A stretch of DNA of 64,000 nucleotides from Alphaproteobacteria bacterium (lineage in GTDB: Bacteria; Pseudomonadota; Alphaproteobacteria; CAAHEQ01; UBA3637): positions 109,464 to 173,463 of the forward strand of contig JAFYHG010000022.1 in the NCBI GenBank assembly GCA_017539265.1, written 5' to 3'. Below, piece by piece: positions 1-11,404 of this stretch. The first letter of the stretch is position 1. Each line of letters opens with the position of its first letter. The notes beneath the pieces were generated by a model, which saw only the letters and a list, made by a program, of their open reading frames with translations, was not told the origin of the DNA and searched no databases. The position numbers and the translations under genes were made by a program.

Positions 1-665
1 ACGATATTATTTGTTTCAATTGTCGCCGACGGCGTCCAATCCACCCAAATCTTGTTAGGATTTACACTGACTACCGTTTCCCAAAGCCCGTTTCGTAGCA
101 CGCCCTCTTTATCGAAGTAAATCAGGTTATTTACCGAAAAAGTCTCTTTATCATCCGCGTCCCCCAAGCTCAACATACTGCCCCAGTTATTCAAGGTTGC
201 ATAGGTCCCAAGTCTTACCGACCCGCGTAAAGTTGCGCCATCATAGTTATAAACTCTACTGCCCTCATTATCGGCCCAAACCGTGCTTCGACCTGTTTCA
301 CTCAATTCAACCCGATACATATCCCCATAGTTATATACCGTCGTTGTCGATCGTTGGTTTTCAATCGGATAGGCATAAACCGCATGTCCGGTTCCATTCG
401 TTATCATGGTTCCATAGTTATACACTTCCGACCCCGATAAATTGATGGTGTAATCGGGATGTGTATCCATATGGAAAATGTTCCCCGTTTCGGTCTGTAA
501 ATGCCCATAGTTGGTTAGTGTTGATGTTTCCGTAATATGGAAAATATTCTCGGCACCCGTTTTAACTATCGTTGTATCTTCACTGACATTAATATCTTCT
601 GCAAATGCATTTGTGCCCGCCAAAATCGTACCGGCCAACAGGAAAGAGAATAAGTATTTATTCAT
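1..665 (-). CDS. Exported YNYG-repeat protein, N-terminal part (cut by window edge)
   Basis: The frame opens with ATG at 665 and stays open to base 1, giving about 221 residues with no stop, so the C-terminus is outside the window. It starts with a clear signal peptide (MNKYLFSFLLAGTILAGTNAFA, cleaved after AFA). The mature part is rich in Asn, Thr and Tyr and has spaced VYNYG or TNYG motifs, as in the passenger regions of autotransporter-like beta-helix surface proteins. A GGAGG ribosome site lies about 8 bases before the start and a strong promoter lies at 699-727. No family is recognised with certainty. A surface adhesin or autotransporter is an inference; a beta-barrel would be expected beyond the edge. 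Confidence 0.75.
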   Translation of the reverse strand, partial: MNKYLFSFLLAGTILAGTNAFAEDINVSEDTTIVKTGAENIFHITETSTLTNYGHLQTETGNIFHMDTHPDYTINLSGSEVYNYGTMITNGTGHAVYAYPIENQRSTTTVYNYGDMYRVELSETGRSTVWADNEGSRVYNYDGATLRGSVRLGTYATLNNWGSMLSLGDADDKETFSVNNLIYFDKEGVLRNGLWETVVSVNPNKIWVDWTPSATIETNNI

Positions 666-698
666 GGGGGAACCTCCATTCAAAAGAATTACTCCGGC

Positions 699-727
699 AG
701 TATACAAAATCCAATCTCCCCTGTCAA
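699..727 (-). promoter_or_regulatory. Sigma70-type promoter for the left-edge exported protein
   Basis: Read on the minus strand, TTGACA (727-722) is followed by a 17-base spacer and TATACT (704-699). This is near-consensus. It lies about 34 bases before the ATG at 665. Confidence 0.75.
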
Positions 728-786
728 CAAAAATATGGGCTTTTTTAAAAAAAGACGCCCGCCTGCCGCCACACGGATATTTTTTG

Positions 787-815
787 TTGATTTATCATTA
801 TTTTTCGCATACATT
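787..815 (+). promoter_or_regulatory. Probable metA promoter
   Basis: TTGATT (787-792), a 17-base spacer and TACATT (810-815) precede the AAAGGAGG ribosome site of metA. No SAM-riboswitch-like structure was seen in the short leader, so methionine control at RNA level is not supported here. Confidence 0.45.
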
Positions 816-836
816 TCAATATAAAGGAGGTTTCCC

Positions 837-1756
837 ATGCCCGTATTAGTCCGAAACAATTTACCCGTTATTGCCCGTTTGGAAGATGAAGGTCTCTTTG
901 TTATGAAGCCCAAACGAGCCCACTCTCAAAAAATCCGCCCGTTAAAAATTGCTTTAGTCAACCTCATGCCGACCAAGGAAGCCACCGAACTTCAATTTTT
1001 GCGCCTTCTGTCTAACAGCCCCCTTCAAATCGGCGTTACTCTGTTACGCATGGATTCCCACCAATCCAAAAACACCGATGAAGCCTATTTAAAACAATTT
1101 TACACATCACTTAAATCCATCAAGACACAACGCTTCGACGGCATGATTATCACCGGCGCCCCCGTTGAAACACTTCCTTTTGAAGAGGTTGATTTTTGGC
1201 CGGAAATCTCCGAACTGATGGACTATACCCGCCAAAACGTCTTTTCCACCCTGCACATTTGCTGGGGGGCTCAAGCCGGCCTTTATCACCACTACGGGAT
1301 TAACAAAGTTACGTTACCTCAAAAAAAATTCGGCGTGTTTGTCCATCGCATTGTCGGCAGACACCATCTGTTGTTCAAAGGGGCCGACGAACAAATTTAC
1401 ATGCCTCACTCCCGCCACACCGGTTGGCTTAAAAGGGATATCAAAAACAATCCGAACTTATCCACCATTTTATATTCCAAGGAAGCAGGCCCTGCCGTCA
1501 TTATGGCTCACAAAGGGCGCCAAATCTTTATTTCCGGCCATTTCGAATATGATGCCGACACACTGGCCAACGAATATTTTCGGGATAAAAATAAAGGGTT
1601 ACCCATCCATTTACCCGAACATTATTTCAAAGACGGAGATCCCAAGAAAGGGCCGATTATCAACTGGCGTGCACATGCCAATTTAATCTTTTCAAATTGG
1701 CTGAATTATATGGTTTACCAACGCACCCCATATGATTTATCCGAATTAACAAGCAT

Positions 1757-1760
<4 letters not shown>
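837..1760 (+). CDS. metA: Homoserine O-acyltransferase MetA, predicted acetyl-CoA type
   Basis: MetA acylates homoserine, the first committed step of methionine synthesis. The 307-residue length fits the family. The catalytic Cys is C142 (in HICWGAQAG), with H235 and E237 in GHFEYD. The acyl-CoA-selecting residue 111 is Glu (TGAPVE). In characterised MetA enzymes Glu at this position goes with acetyl-CoA and Gly with succinyl-CoA, so homoserine O-acetyltransferase is the better call although many databases say succinyltransferase. The start has a strong ribosome site (AAAGGAGG). The 3' end overlaps the convergent atpC by 4 bases with no terminator between. Identity is confident; acyl preference is an inference from residue 111. 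Confidence 0.95.
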
Positions 1761-4647
<2,887 letters not shown>

Positions 4648-4651
<4 letters not shown>

Positions 4652-6441
4652 GCCACCGCTTCCTGTTTTTGCCGCCTGTAATTTTGAATCAATTCTTTTA
4701 TTTTTTCCGTTTCTTTATCCGTCAAAATTCCCTCATCAACGCGCCCCATTACTTCATGTCCGTTCAAGCGCACATAGGCCGTCACATGCTCACAAAAGGA
4801 TGCCACTTCCGCCAAATCCATATCATCTAAATAGCCGTTCACGGCCATAAACAGAGCCAACAATTCATCACCTAATCCCAAGGGTTTAAACGGTTTTTGC
4901 TTCATTACTTCTGTTAATTTTCCGCCCCGATTCAAAAGCCGCTTTGTCGCTTCGTCCAAATCCGATGATAATTGCGCAAAATTCAACACTTCCCGATATT
5001 GCGACAATTCCAATTTCAACGATCCCGAAAGTTTTTTCATCGCTTTACTTTGTGCCGCCGATCCGACACGACTGACCGATAATCCCACATTAACCGCCGG
5101 CCGAATTCCCTGATGGAATAAGTTGCTTTCCAAAAAGATTTGACCGTCCGTAATGGAAATTACATTTGTGGGAATATAGGCCGACACATCTCCTTCCTGT
5201 GTTTCCACAACCGGAACGGCCGTCAATGATCCGCCACCTTTTTGCGCACTCATTTGCGCGGCCCGTTCCAACAGTCTGGAATGCAGATAAAACACATCCC
5301 CCGGATAGGCTTCCCGCCCCGCCGGCCGTTTTAACAATAGCGACATTTCCCGATACGCCACCGCATGCTTCGACAAGTCATCATAAAAAACAATGGCATT
5401 CATACCGTTATTTCTGAAATACTCCCCGACGGCACACCCGGCATACGGGGCCAAATACTGCATCACAGCACTGGTAGACGCCGGTGCCGATACAATAATC
5501 GTATAATCCATCGCCCCCTGTTTTTTAAGGGTTTCCAATATCTCCCGAATAGTGGATTGTTTTTGTCCGATAGCTACATAAATACAAAACAGTTTATCTT
5601 GAAACCGCCCTGCTTTATCATTGTATTTTTTTTGATTGATAATGGTATCTAAAATAAGGGTTGTTTTCCCCGTTTGCCGATCTCCGATAATCAGTTCCCG
5701 CTGTCCGCGTCCGATCGGGACAAGGGCATCAATCGCCTTAATTCCCGTTTGAACCGGTCGTACGACTTTATCGCGATCCACAATTCCGGGCGCCCGATTA
5801 AACACGGGATATCTTTCCAAACTTTCGAATCCCTCTTTATCATCCAAAGGTTCACCCAGCGGACTTAGCACCCGTCCCAACAAAGACATTCCCACCGGTA
5901 TCGTATTCATTTTTCCTGCGGCAAAGACAGATTCACCTTCCTTAATGTCTTCCGCCCCTTCAAAAATCACAACATCGGCCGTCGTCGGGTTCAGGTTTAA
6001 AGCCATTCCTTCCGCCCCCGATTTAAACCGGACACATTCCCCCGACATCAGGTTTTGCAGCCCTTCCACCTTCGCCACGCCATCCGATACAGATAACACA
6101 CGTCCCACTTCCGACAAAGTCGGTTCCGGCCTAAATGCATCAATTTGGCGTTGGAATACATCCGCCATTTTTCCCAAATCCAACGTATCCGTCTTATAAT
6201 GTTCCATTTTAGATGCAAATTGCGCCAATTCTCCCCGCTTCGACAGGTCCAACAATTCCCCGTTCATTTTAACGGTCAATCCGCCCAACAATTCGGGATT
6301 AAGGTCAAATCGTGCTTCTGCTTTTTCGGTTTGAAAAACACTTTTAATTTTCTGTAAAATTTGATTTTGTTGCTTATCCGAAAGCGGTTGCACACTTTCA
6401 ACAACGACAGACACTTTTTTTTGTTTTTTTCTGACAGCCAT
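4648..6441 (-). CDS. atpA: Fusion of ATP synthase delta C-terminal domain to alpha subunit
   Basis: The 597-residue product is about 85 residues longer than a normal alpha subunit. Residues 11-85 match the C-terminal domain of delta/OSCP: VQPLSDKQQNQI resembles the AxPLSxxQ motif and PELLGGLTVKMNGELLDLS resembles the family's PSLIGGxxVxxGDxxxDxS. From about residue 83 it continues as alpha: an N-terminal barrel with SVSDGVAKVEGL, the P-loop GDRQTGKTT at 253-261 and a full C-terminal domain. No separate atpH lies upstream, where alphaproteobacteria place it; the next gene is sixA-like. The delta N-terminal domain, which normally holds alpha, is not seen. A promoter lies at 6460-6488. Each F1 would then carry three delta-like domains unless another atpH exists. 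Confidence 0.93.
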
Positions 6442-6459
6442 TTAAAACCCCTTTCTGGT

Positions 6460-6488
6460 GTTTTAGCACACCGCCGCCCATCTTGCAA
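6460..6488 (-). promoter_or_regulatory. Promoter of the F1-ATPase operon
   Basis: On the minus strand TTGCAA (6488-6483), a 17-base spacer and TAAAAC (6465-6460) precede the fused alpha gene. An AAAGGGG-like ribosome site follows before the ATG at 6441. Confidence 0.6.
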
Positions 6489-6492
6489 GCAA

Positions 6493-6987
6493 TTAAATCG
6501 CGCTTAAGAATATTTTTTCGATTTTACCCGCGCCGGCCGCCACATCCGCCCAAGTTTTTACATTCATCCGCAAAACAATGCAATCGGCTGTCCTTAAGGG
6601 AATACAAACAGGTTCTTCATTTAATAAACTTGCCAACTGCTCCAATCCCGGATTATGCCCGATAATTAAAATCCGCTCAAAAAGGTCGTCCATCTCCCGA
6701 ACAAGGTCAATCAATCGGTGCGTCGGCGCTAAATACAGCGTTTCCCGATAGAAAAAAGGCACCCCTTTAAACAGTTCTTTAAGGCCTTCTGCCGTTTCTC
6801 TTGTCCGCTTGGCAGTCGAACAAAAAACACAATCCGGCCGAATCCCTTCTGGATTTTTAAATTCTTCCGCCTGCATTTTGACCTGCCTTTTCCCAAATGA
6901 CGTCAAAGCGCGCTGAAAATCCGTCATGCGCGCTTTACATTCGGCATCTCCGTGCCGCATCAAATACAGGTATCGACGTTGTTCCAT
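6493..6987 (-). CDS. SixA-like histidine phosphatase
   Basis: 164 residues of the branch-1 histidine phosphatase superfamily. The catalytic RHG motif is at residues 11-13 (LMRHGDAE), the second catalytic His is in IIGHNPGLEQLA, and the STAKRTRETAE segment supplies the conserved Arg. Length and motifs fit SixA-type phosphohistidine phosphatases, which in E. coli act on phosphorelay or nitrogen-PTS phosphohistidines. The substrate here is not known. The ribosome site is AAGAGGAAG. It sits upstream of and in the same direction as the ATPase operon, which has its own promoter overlapping the end of this gene. Confidence 0.9.
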   Translation of the reverse strand: MEQRRYLYLMRHGDAECKARMTDFQRALTSFGKRQVKMQAEEFKNPEGIRPDCVFCSTAKRTRETAEGLKELFKGVPFFYRETLYLAPTHRLIDLVREMDDLFERILIIGHNPGLEQLASLLNEEPVCIPLRTADCIVLRMNVKTWADVAAGAGKIEKIFLSAI

Positions 6988-7032
6988 ACTACTTCCTCTT
7001 ACTTTTTAACATAGAGGAGTTTCTGGCTGTTG

Positions 7033-7356
7033 TCAATTCCCCCTCAAGTTCACATCAGAGCCACCCGTATTAATCGTTTTATCCAACTGTCCGGCCAACC
7101 GTTCATACGGATCTTTTCCGTGGAATCTGTCCGAGGCATGTTGATATTGGATGCCATACTCCTCTTTCATTTGAGACACCGTTGTTTTAGTACTCTGGGA
7201 TAAATTGCTGGCTCGCCCCAACATTTTGTTAATGTTATCGTATGCTCTTGCATAGGTTTCTTGCGGTGGCATCCCAAGGAACAACCACACCGCCCCAAAA
7301 AATAAGATAACATAAAACGACAACCGAATAAAAAATTTAATAATGCGTCCAATCAT
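7033..7356 (-). CDS. Small membrane-anchored protein
   Basis: The start at 7356 (MIGRIIKFF) is preferred because an AAAGGAG site sits 8 bases upstream; an upstream in-frame Met would lie in the divergent promoter region. The 107-residue product has one N-terminal membrane segment (SFYVILFFGAVWLFLGM). A charged, probably helical exported or cytosolic part follows and ends in TINTGGSDVNLRGN. I do not recognise the family. It is divergent from the ygjP-like gene. Confidence 0.7.
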   Translation of the reverse strand: MIGRIIKFFIRLSFYVILFFGAVWLFLGMPPQETYARAYDNINKMLGRASNLSQSTKTTVSQMKEEYGIQYQHASDRFHGKDPYERLAGQLDKTINTGGSDVNLRGN

Positions 7357-7357
7357 T

Positions 7358-7386
7358 TTGCATTCTCCTTTCAAATGTGTTATAAT
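7358..7386 (+). promoter_or_regulatory. Promoter of the YgjP-like gene, suggesting a leaderless mRNA
   Basis: TTGCAT (7358-7363), a 17-base spacer and a perfect TATAAT (7381-7386) end 7 bases before the ATG at 7394. The expected transcription start falls at or next to that ATG, and no ribosome site can be seen. Confidence 0.55.
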
Positions 7387-7393
7387 GATAGAC

Positions 7394-8062
7394 ATGAATA
7401 AAATCATTTGTCAAGAACAAAAAATCATCATTTATCGCCGATTGAACGCCCGCGGATTGAGGTTGCGACTCAATCGTCAGGGCGAAATCGTATTAAGCAT
7501 CCCCTTTTTCTATCCTAAACGCATGGCACTTTCATTTATCAAAGACCACCAAGATTGGATCGATAAACAAAAAGCACGCCTTAAACCCGCTCTTTCTTTT
7601 TCCGATGGTCAGGAAATTTCCGTTTTAGGCCAACAACTTCAAATTCGTCACATTCCCGATGCCCACTTTGCCACACATATCGAAGGGAACGAACTGCACG
7701 TATCCGGCGATTCTGCTTTTTTAAACCGGCGCGTTACGGATTTTGTTCGCGCCCAAACACTTTCCTACATTCATCAAAAAGCCCCCGAACTTGCTACCCG
7801 AATCGGCAAAAAGATTAACCGTATCTCCCTCAAAGACACAACATCCCGTTGGGGCAGTTGTTCCGGCAAAAAGAACTTAAATTTTTGTTGGCGTCTTGGC
7901 CTTGCCCCACAATTTGTATTGGATTACATCATTGCGCACGAGGTCGCTCATCTGGCCGAAATGAATCACGGCCCCCGTTTTTGGCGCGTTGTTTCCCAAC
8001 TAACCGATGAACGTAGCACCGCTGAAATTTGGCTTCGCCGCCACGGTTCCGAACTGCGCTGA
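7394..8062 (+). CDS. YgjP/DUF45-type zinc metallopeptidase
   Basis: The 222-residue product (from MNKIICQEQK) has the family signature: DTTSRWGSCS followed by the zinc motif HEVAHLAEMNHG, with a downstream Glu/His-rich helix. YgjP proteins are cytosolic Zn-peptidase-fold proteins and are often annotated as M48-family. The physiological substrate is unknown. Two other in-frame starts (7343 and 7385) lie within or just after the promoter, so ATG 7394 is chosen. The coding sequence ends shortly before the tRNA-Glu gene. Confidence 0.88.
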   Translation: MNKIICQEQKIIIYRRLNARGLRLRLNRQGEIVLSIPFFYPKRMALSFIKDHQDWIDKQKARLKPALSFSDGQEISVLGQQLQIRHIPDAHFATHIEGNELHVSGDSAFLNRRVTDFVRAQTLSYIHQKAPELATRIGKKINRISLKDTTSRWGSCSGKKNLNFCWRLGLAPQFVLDYIIAHEVAHLAEMNHGPRFWRVVSQLTDERSTAEIWLRRHGSELR

Positions 8063-8104
8063 TATCATTTTTTTCAAAAAAAAGAGCGATTTTACAAAAA
8101 AGAC

Positions 8105-8133
8105 TTGCAAAAGCGATTAAAATAGTGTATAAA
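8105..8133 (+). promoter_or_regulatory. tRNA-Glu promoter
   Basis: TTGCAA (8105-8110), a 17-base spacer and TATAAA (8128-8133) lie 18 bases before the mature tRNA 5' end. Confidence 0.7.
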
Positions 8134-8151
8134 TGTGCCAGCCTATTTTTT

Positions 8152-8227
8152 GACCCTATCGTCTAGAGGCCTAGGACATCGCCCTTTCACGGCGGTAACG
8201 GCGGTTCGAATCCGCCTAGGGTCGCCA
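8152..8227 (+). tRNA. tRNA-Glu (anticodon TTC)
   Basis: The acceptor stem GACCCTA pairs with TAGGGTC and is followed by G and an encoded CCA. The anticodon loop CTTTCAC gives anticodon TTC. The T arm GGCGGTTCGAATCCGCC is perfect. A terminator follows directly at 8238. The last 19 bases including CCA, plus three more, recur exactly at 8372-8393. Confidence 0.97.
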
Positions 8228-8237
8228 AGATACAAAG

Positions 8238-8259
8238 ACACCCCTTGGGGTGTTTTTTT
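8238..8259 (+). terminator. Rho-independent terminator after tRNA-Glu
   Basis: ACACCCC-TT-GGGGTGT stem followed by seven T residues. Confidence 0.9.
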
Positions 8260-8441
8260 GTGTCTTGAATGTTCCCTGTGTGGTTCGGCCCGACGTTAGG
8301 CGGTTCGTTCATGAAGCGTTAGCGTAATAGATGCCGCAGGCAGTCCAAAGGACGAGGGTTTTATCCCTCGCAATCCGCCTAGGGTCGCCAAGACACAAAA
8401 ACACCCGCCTGGGTGTTTTTTTGCGTCTTAAAATTTATCTG
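8260..8441. repeat. Duplicated tRNA-Glu 3' end with second terminator (possible att scar)
   Basis: This stretch holds no gene. Bases 8372-8393 repeat exactly the 22 bases at 8209-8230 (the tRNA 3' end, CCA and three more bases). A similar but not identical terminator follows (ACACCC-gcct-GGGTGT plus T-run, 8401-8423). Between the copies is a GAGGG-ttttat-CCCTC hairpin (8354-8369). A direct repeat of a tRNA 3' end is the usual trace of integrase action, but only 163 bases separate the copies and no integrase is present. An ancient excised element or a local tandem duplication would both fit. Confidence 0.6.
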
Positions 8442-9185
8442 TTAAGTTATCCAAAAATCATCTTTTTTAATCCACTTTTTTTGTTCTTTATCATATTCTT
8501 CACATGTTCTACGACCAATCAACCCCTCATAAAATCCATCACATTTTCTTATTAGATTTCCCCTCTCATCAAAATATTCAACCCCCAAGGTATCATTCCC
8601 GATTGAGTAAATCCTCCCATTCCTATAAAATATTATTTCATAACGTTTTACTTCCGAATAAACATTCCCATCAATAGATTTAATATTGTATGCAGTATAC
8701 CCCCGTAACTTTCCATCGTTGTCGTATTCTTTTACCCAATCTGTACAAGAGTGTGTTCTTTCCACACACTCTTCTGCTCGGCAAACACACATTTTATCAT
8801 TTTGCGTATGATACACATATGTTATGCTGTCTGCTTGTTCACGCTTCGTTGCCAATTTATCGGATGGGATTTTTTCTTTTGGGATATTGGTAGATGGCGT
8901 AAATATAAAAAAGTCAAATGCCAAATAAAAAATATAGGCGAAAAACACACAGCCGATTAAGACATAGAGAACTTTCCAAGACTTTTTTAATTTTTTCATA
9001 TATAATATCTCAGATGAAATACATGTATAGACGTCTTCCTTATCGACAAACGAAATTTTTTCATTGTCAATCAAGATAATCTGAGCATTTTTAGTAAAAA
9101 TAGCCCCCTCATTAATAAAGGTAATTCTTACAAACTCATCACAATTAAATTTTTTATAATCGGATTTATAATTAAATTTTTTCAT
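8442..9185 (-). CDS. Hypothetical single-pass membrane protein with YwqK-like repeats
   Basis: The start at 9185 (MKKFNYKSDYKKF) is preferred because an AAGGAAATAAG site lies just upstream. The 247-residue product has a cytosolic N-terminal part of about 80 residues and one membrane segment (VLYVLIGCVFFAYIFYLAF). The outer part contains CVCRAEEC and a Cys pair near CTDW. The C-terminal half has repeats such as EYDNDGKLRGY and EYFDERGNLIRK that resemble the MORN-like YwqK antitoxin repeat. Function is unknown. Its C-terminal wording resembles the small protein at 59481-59825 (TFKNGKLIKRCKDEGYETC), suggesting a lineage family. Confidence 0.65.
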   Translation of the reverse strand: MKKFNYKSDYKKFNCDEFVRITFINEGAIFTKNAQIILIDNEKISFVDKEDVYTCISSEILYMKKLKKSWKVLYVLIGCVFFAYIFYLAFDFFIFTPSTNIPKEKIPSDKLATKREQADSITYVYHTQNDKMCVCRAEECVERTHSCTDWVKEYDNDGKLRGYTAYNIKSIDGNVYSEVKRYEIIFYRNGRIYSIGNDTLGVEYFDERGNLIRKCDGFYEGLIGRRTCEEYDKEQKKWIKKDDFWIT

Positions 9186-9299
9186 CTTATTTCCTTTGTT
9201 TTTTCTTTTAACATTTTCAAGAATAAATCGCAACCCAAAATTCTTTAAAATAAATACACACTCCTTTAGCGTCTTAAATTTCTATCCTGGGGGAATGAC

Positions 9300-9328
9300 T
9301 TGCATTAAAATTTATTTTATGATTTAAT
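9300..9328 (+). promoter_or_regulatory. Probable promoter of the cysteine-rich exported protein
   Basis: TTGCAT (9300-9305), a 17-base spacer and TTTAAT (9323-9328), about 26 bases before the ATG at 9354. Confidence 0.45.
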
Positions 9329-9353
9329 AAACTCAGATTTAAAAAGGAGTAAC

Positions 9354-10211
9354 ATGAAAAAAATTATATTTACATTGCTGTTATGTTTTGCTGGTTTACT
9401 ATCATATTATTGGTTCTGTTTTCCTGATTTTAAAACTTTCAAAGGTCATCCTGCTCCATGGATAGCTGATGTTCCAATCGAGGCTAACTATATATTTTCT
9501 AAAGAAGAAAAGTTAAATAGATATAACTGTGACACCCCAGAAAACATAATGTCTACCCCAAAGGAATGTGCCAGATGTTCCAACAGGGAAATGATAGGGG
9601 ATGCCTGTTTGTTAAAGTGCCCCTCTGGGCAAAATAGGGTCGGCTATAGGTGTTTCGCACCGTGTCCCGACGGGGGCATTCATGAATACCATACAGAAAA
9701 ATGCCTCTCTTGTGATGAACTGCAAGCCGTTGCGACAAACTCAGCAGAAGAATGTTCCAGATGTGCAAATAGAGTGTATAAATCGGTGAGGTTTCACGGA
9801 ATGTGGGGGATAGAAAAAGGCGATAGATGTGTTCTAAACACCTGTCCCATAAATACCTTTCAAAACAGCCGTGGAAACTGCGTCCCCGTATGCTCTCCCA
9901 CGGCTTTTCAGGACCGTGATGGAAATTGCCATGCCTGTGATGAATTAGGACCTGTAAAAACGCCCTCTGAGGATGAATGCTTGAAATGTCCCAACAGAAT
10001 TTACACGTATGCTTTTACCAACGATCCATCCGATTTTGCCCTTGCAAAGTGTTGTATTTTAAAATCGTGTCCGAAAAATACATTACGTGAGAAGGAAACT
10101 GAATTATGCCATTCTTGCTATGATAAACATGTCATATCGACCAGTTTTGAAGAATGCAATAAGTGTCCCAATCGTATATATAAAGATGGATATTGTCATC
10201 CTCAAAAATAA
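9354..10211 (+). CDS. Exported cysteine-rich repeat protein (CPNR modules)
   Basis: 285 residues with an N-terminal signal or anchor helix (IIFTLLLCFAGLLSYYWFCF) and an AAAAGGAG ribosome site. The rest is made of modules ending in ExCxxCxNRxY, seen four times (ECARCSNRE, ECSRCANRVY, ECLKCPNRIY, ECNKCPNRIY), each preceded by a CDEL-type Cys and spaced about 60-75 residues apart. Between them lie CPSG, CPDG and CPxNT turns resembling EB or GCC2-type extracellular modules. About 26 Cys suggest a disulfide-stabilised periplasmic or surface protein. A relative with the same module is at 51328-52005. Specific function unknown. Confidence 0.75.
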   Translation: MKKIIFTLLLCFAGLLSYYWFCFPDFKTFKGHPAPWIADVPIEANYIFSKEEKLNRYNCDTPENIMSTPKECARCSNREMIGDACLLKCPSGQNRVGYRCFAPCPDGGIHEYHTEKCLSCDELQAVATNSAEECSRCANRVYKSVRFHGMWGIEKGDRCVLNTCPINTFQNSRGNCVPVCSPTAFQDRDGNCHACDELGPVKTPSEDECLKCPNRIYTYAFTNDPSDFALAKCCILKSCPKNTLREKETELCHSCYDKHVISTSFEECNKCPNRIYKDGYCHPQK

Positions 10212-10247
10212 AGTTCGTACCTTGCATACGACACCACGCTCAAACAC

Positions 10248-10272
10248 AAAAACACACCCCCACAGTGTTTTT
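10248..10272. terminator. Bidirectional terminator-like hairpin
   Basis: AAAAACAC (10248-10255) pairs with GTGTTTTT (10265-10272) around a 9-base loop, between two convergent genes. The stem is AT-rich, so strength is uncertain. Confidence 0.5.
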
Positions 10273-10288
10273 ACGCTTAAAATAGATC

Positions 10289-11404
10289 TTACCTGTCCCC
10301 GTTCCCCTTGGGATAAAAGAATCGATACCCTTTGGCCAAAGTTTCTTTCACGACTCGCCTACCCTGTGTCGGCGGCATCATGCGGTTTGTCAAACTCAAC
10401 AATCCCGAAATTCCTTTCCGGACAAGGGTATTTCTTTCCCCAACGGGCCTGGGGGCACCTACTTCCTGCCGAACGGCAGGTTCTTGCCTCTGTAAGGCCT
10501 GTGCTTTTACTTCAGCAAATCGTCTCAAAATACCGGCTTCGTCCAAAGCTTTCATTTTACCTGACGAAGAACAATCTAGAAGAATTGCATCGGCATAATG
10601 CACCGGATCGGAACTTCTCTCCAAAGTTGCAAAAAATCTATCCGGATTTTGCATGATTTCATCAGCAATAATTGGATCCCGATGCCCCCTCAATGCTTTT
10701 ATTTCAAAATCCTGTTCCGGAACATCTGACCAATCGGGAAATGTATAATCCGAAAGGTACGCCAACGACGTATCATGTTGTTTTAAAACGCCATTTAATT
10801 TTGCTTTTGTTCCCTCGGACATTATAAATTGAACGCCCGGCCAAAAATCATGTTCGCTTTTTACGCGATGAATACTTATAAACTGATTGATATCCTCCAT
10901 CGTAAACTTCGAACACATCCCCAACACTATATCAAATTTTTCCGGGTTCGACAGATCCCCCACCTTTAACTCCGAAAATGCCTCCGGATTTAAATCTTTC
11001 ATCAAAGAAAAGGCATGTTCAAGGTTTTTCTTCTCTGCCTCCGTTAATTTATCTTTTCGCAGATTAAAAGGGGAAATACATTTAAAAAAGGCTTGTTGAA
11101 AAGTCTTTGCCGTAAATCCTTCCGGAAATTTATAATCCCTCCCAAAAGACACCCCCAGGCGCTTTTTTGCTTCATCGGCATAAAAGGCCTCATGGGCGGG
11201 ATCCATACCCGAACCATAACTCTGTCTAAGGGAAACATCTCTATTCTTCACGGCCCGTCGAAAATCCGCATCCACCAAACACGCCACATTTATCGCCAAA
11301 GCATCTGACGGCGAACTATACTCCTGATAACTAGGATTCGGATATTCCACTGTTGTTCCGGGTATTACGGCATCAATCATCTCTAGCACCCCCTTTTGAT
11401 TCAT
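10289..11404 (-). CDS. Hypothetical soluble protein, 371 residues
   Basis: The start at 11404 (MNQKGVLEMIDAV) follows a GAGAGG site; a longer in-frame start lacks one. There is no signal peptide or membrane segment. The sequence is acidic to mid-length and then ends in a basic tail (RRVVKETLAKGYRFFYPKG). A Pro/Gln/Arg-rich linker lies around residues 310-335. I do not recognise a domain. A cytosolic or secreted (for example T4SS-delivered) role cannot be told apart from sequence; the stand-alone gene with a basic C-terminus makes an effector conceivable but unproven. Confidence 0.6.
   Translation of the reverse strand: MNQKGVLEMIDAVIPGTTVEYPNPSYQEYSSPSDALAINVACLVDADFRRAVKNRDVSLRQSYGSGMDPAHEAFYADEAKKRLGVSFGRDYKFPEGFTAKTFQQAFFKCISPFNLRKDKLTEAEKKNLEHAFSLMKDLNPEAFSELKVGDLSNPEKFDIVLGMCSKFTMEDINQFISIHRVKSEHDFWPGVQFIMSEGTKAKLNGVLKQHDTSLAYLSDYTFPDWSDVPEQDFEIKALRGHRDPIIADEIMQNPDRFFATLERSSDPVHYADAILLDCSSSGKMKALDEAGILRRFAEVKAQALQRQEPAVRQEVGAPRPVGERNTLVRKGISGLLSLTNRMMPPTQGRRVVKETLAKGYRFFYPKGNGDR

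Noticed and set aside
734..757. GGGCTTTTTT/AAAAAA..GCCC inverted repeat as a terminator
   Set aside because: It lies between two divergent promoters, where no transcript would be expected to end.
666..836. SAM riboswitch upstream of metA
   Set aside because: The leader after the promoter is too short and shows no conserved pseudoknot-like pairing.
8354..8393. A second tRNA gene downstream of tRNA-Glu
   Set aside because: Only the 3' end and an anticodon-like hairpin are present; there is no D arm, no matching acceptor 5' strand and no complete T arm.
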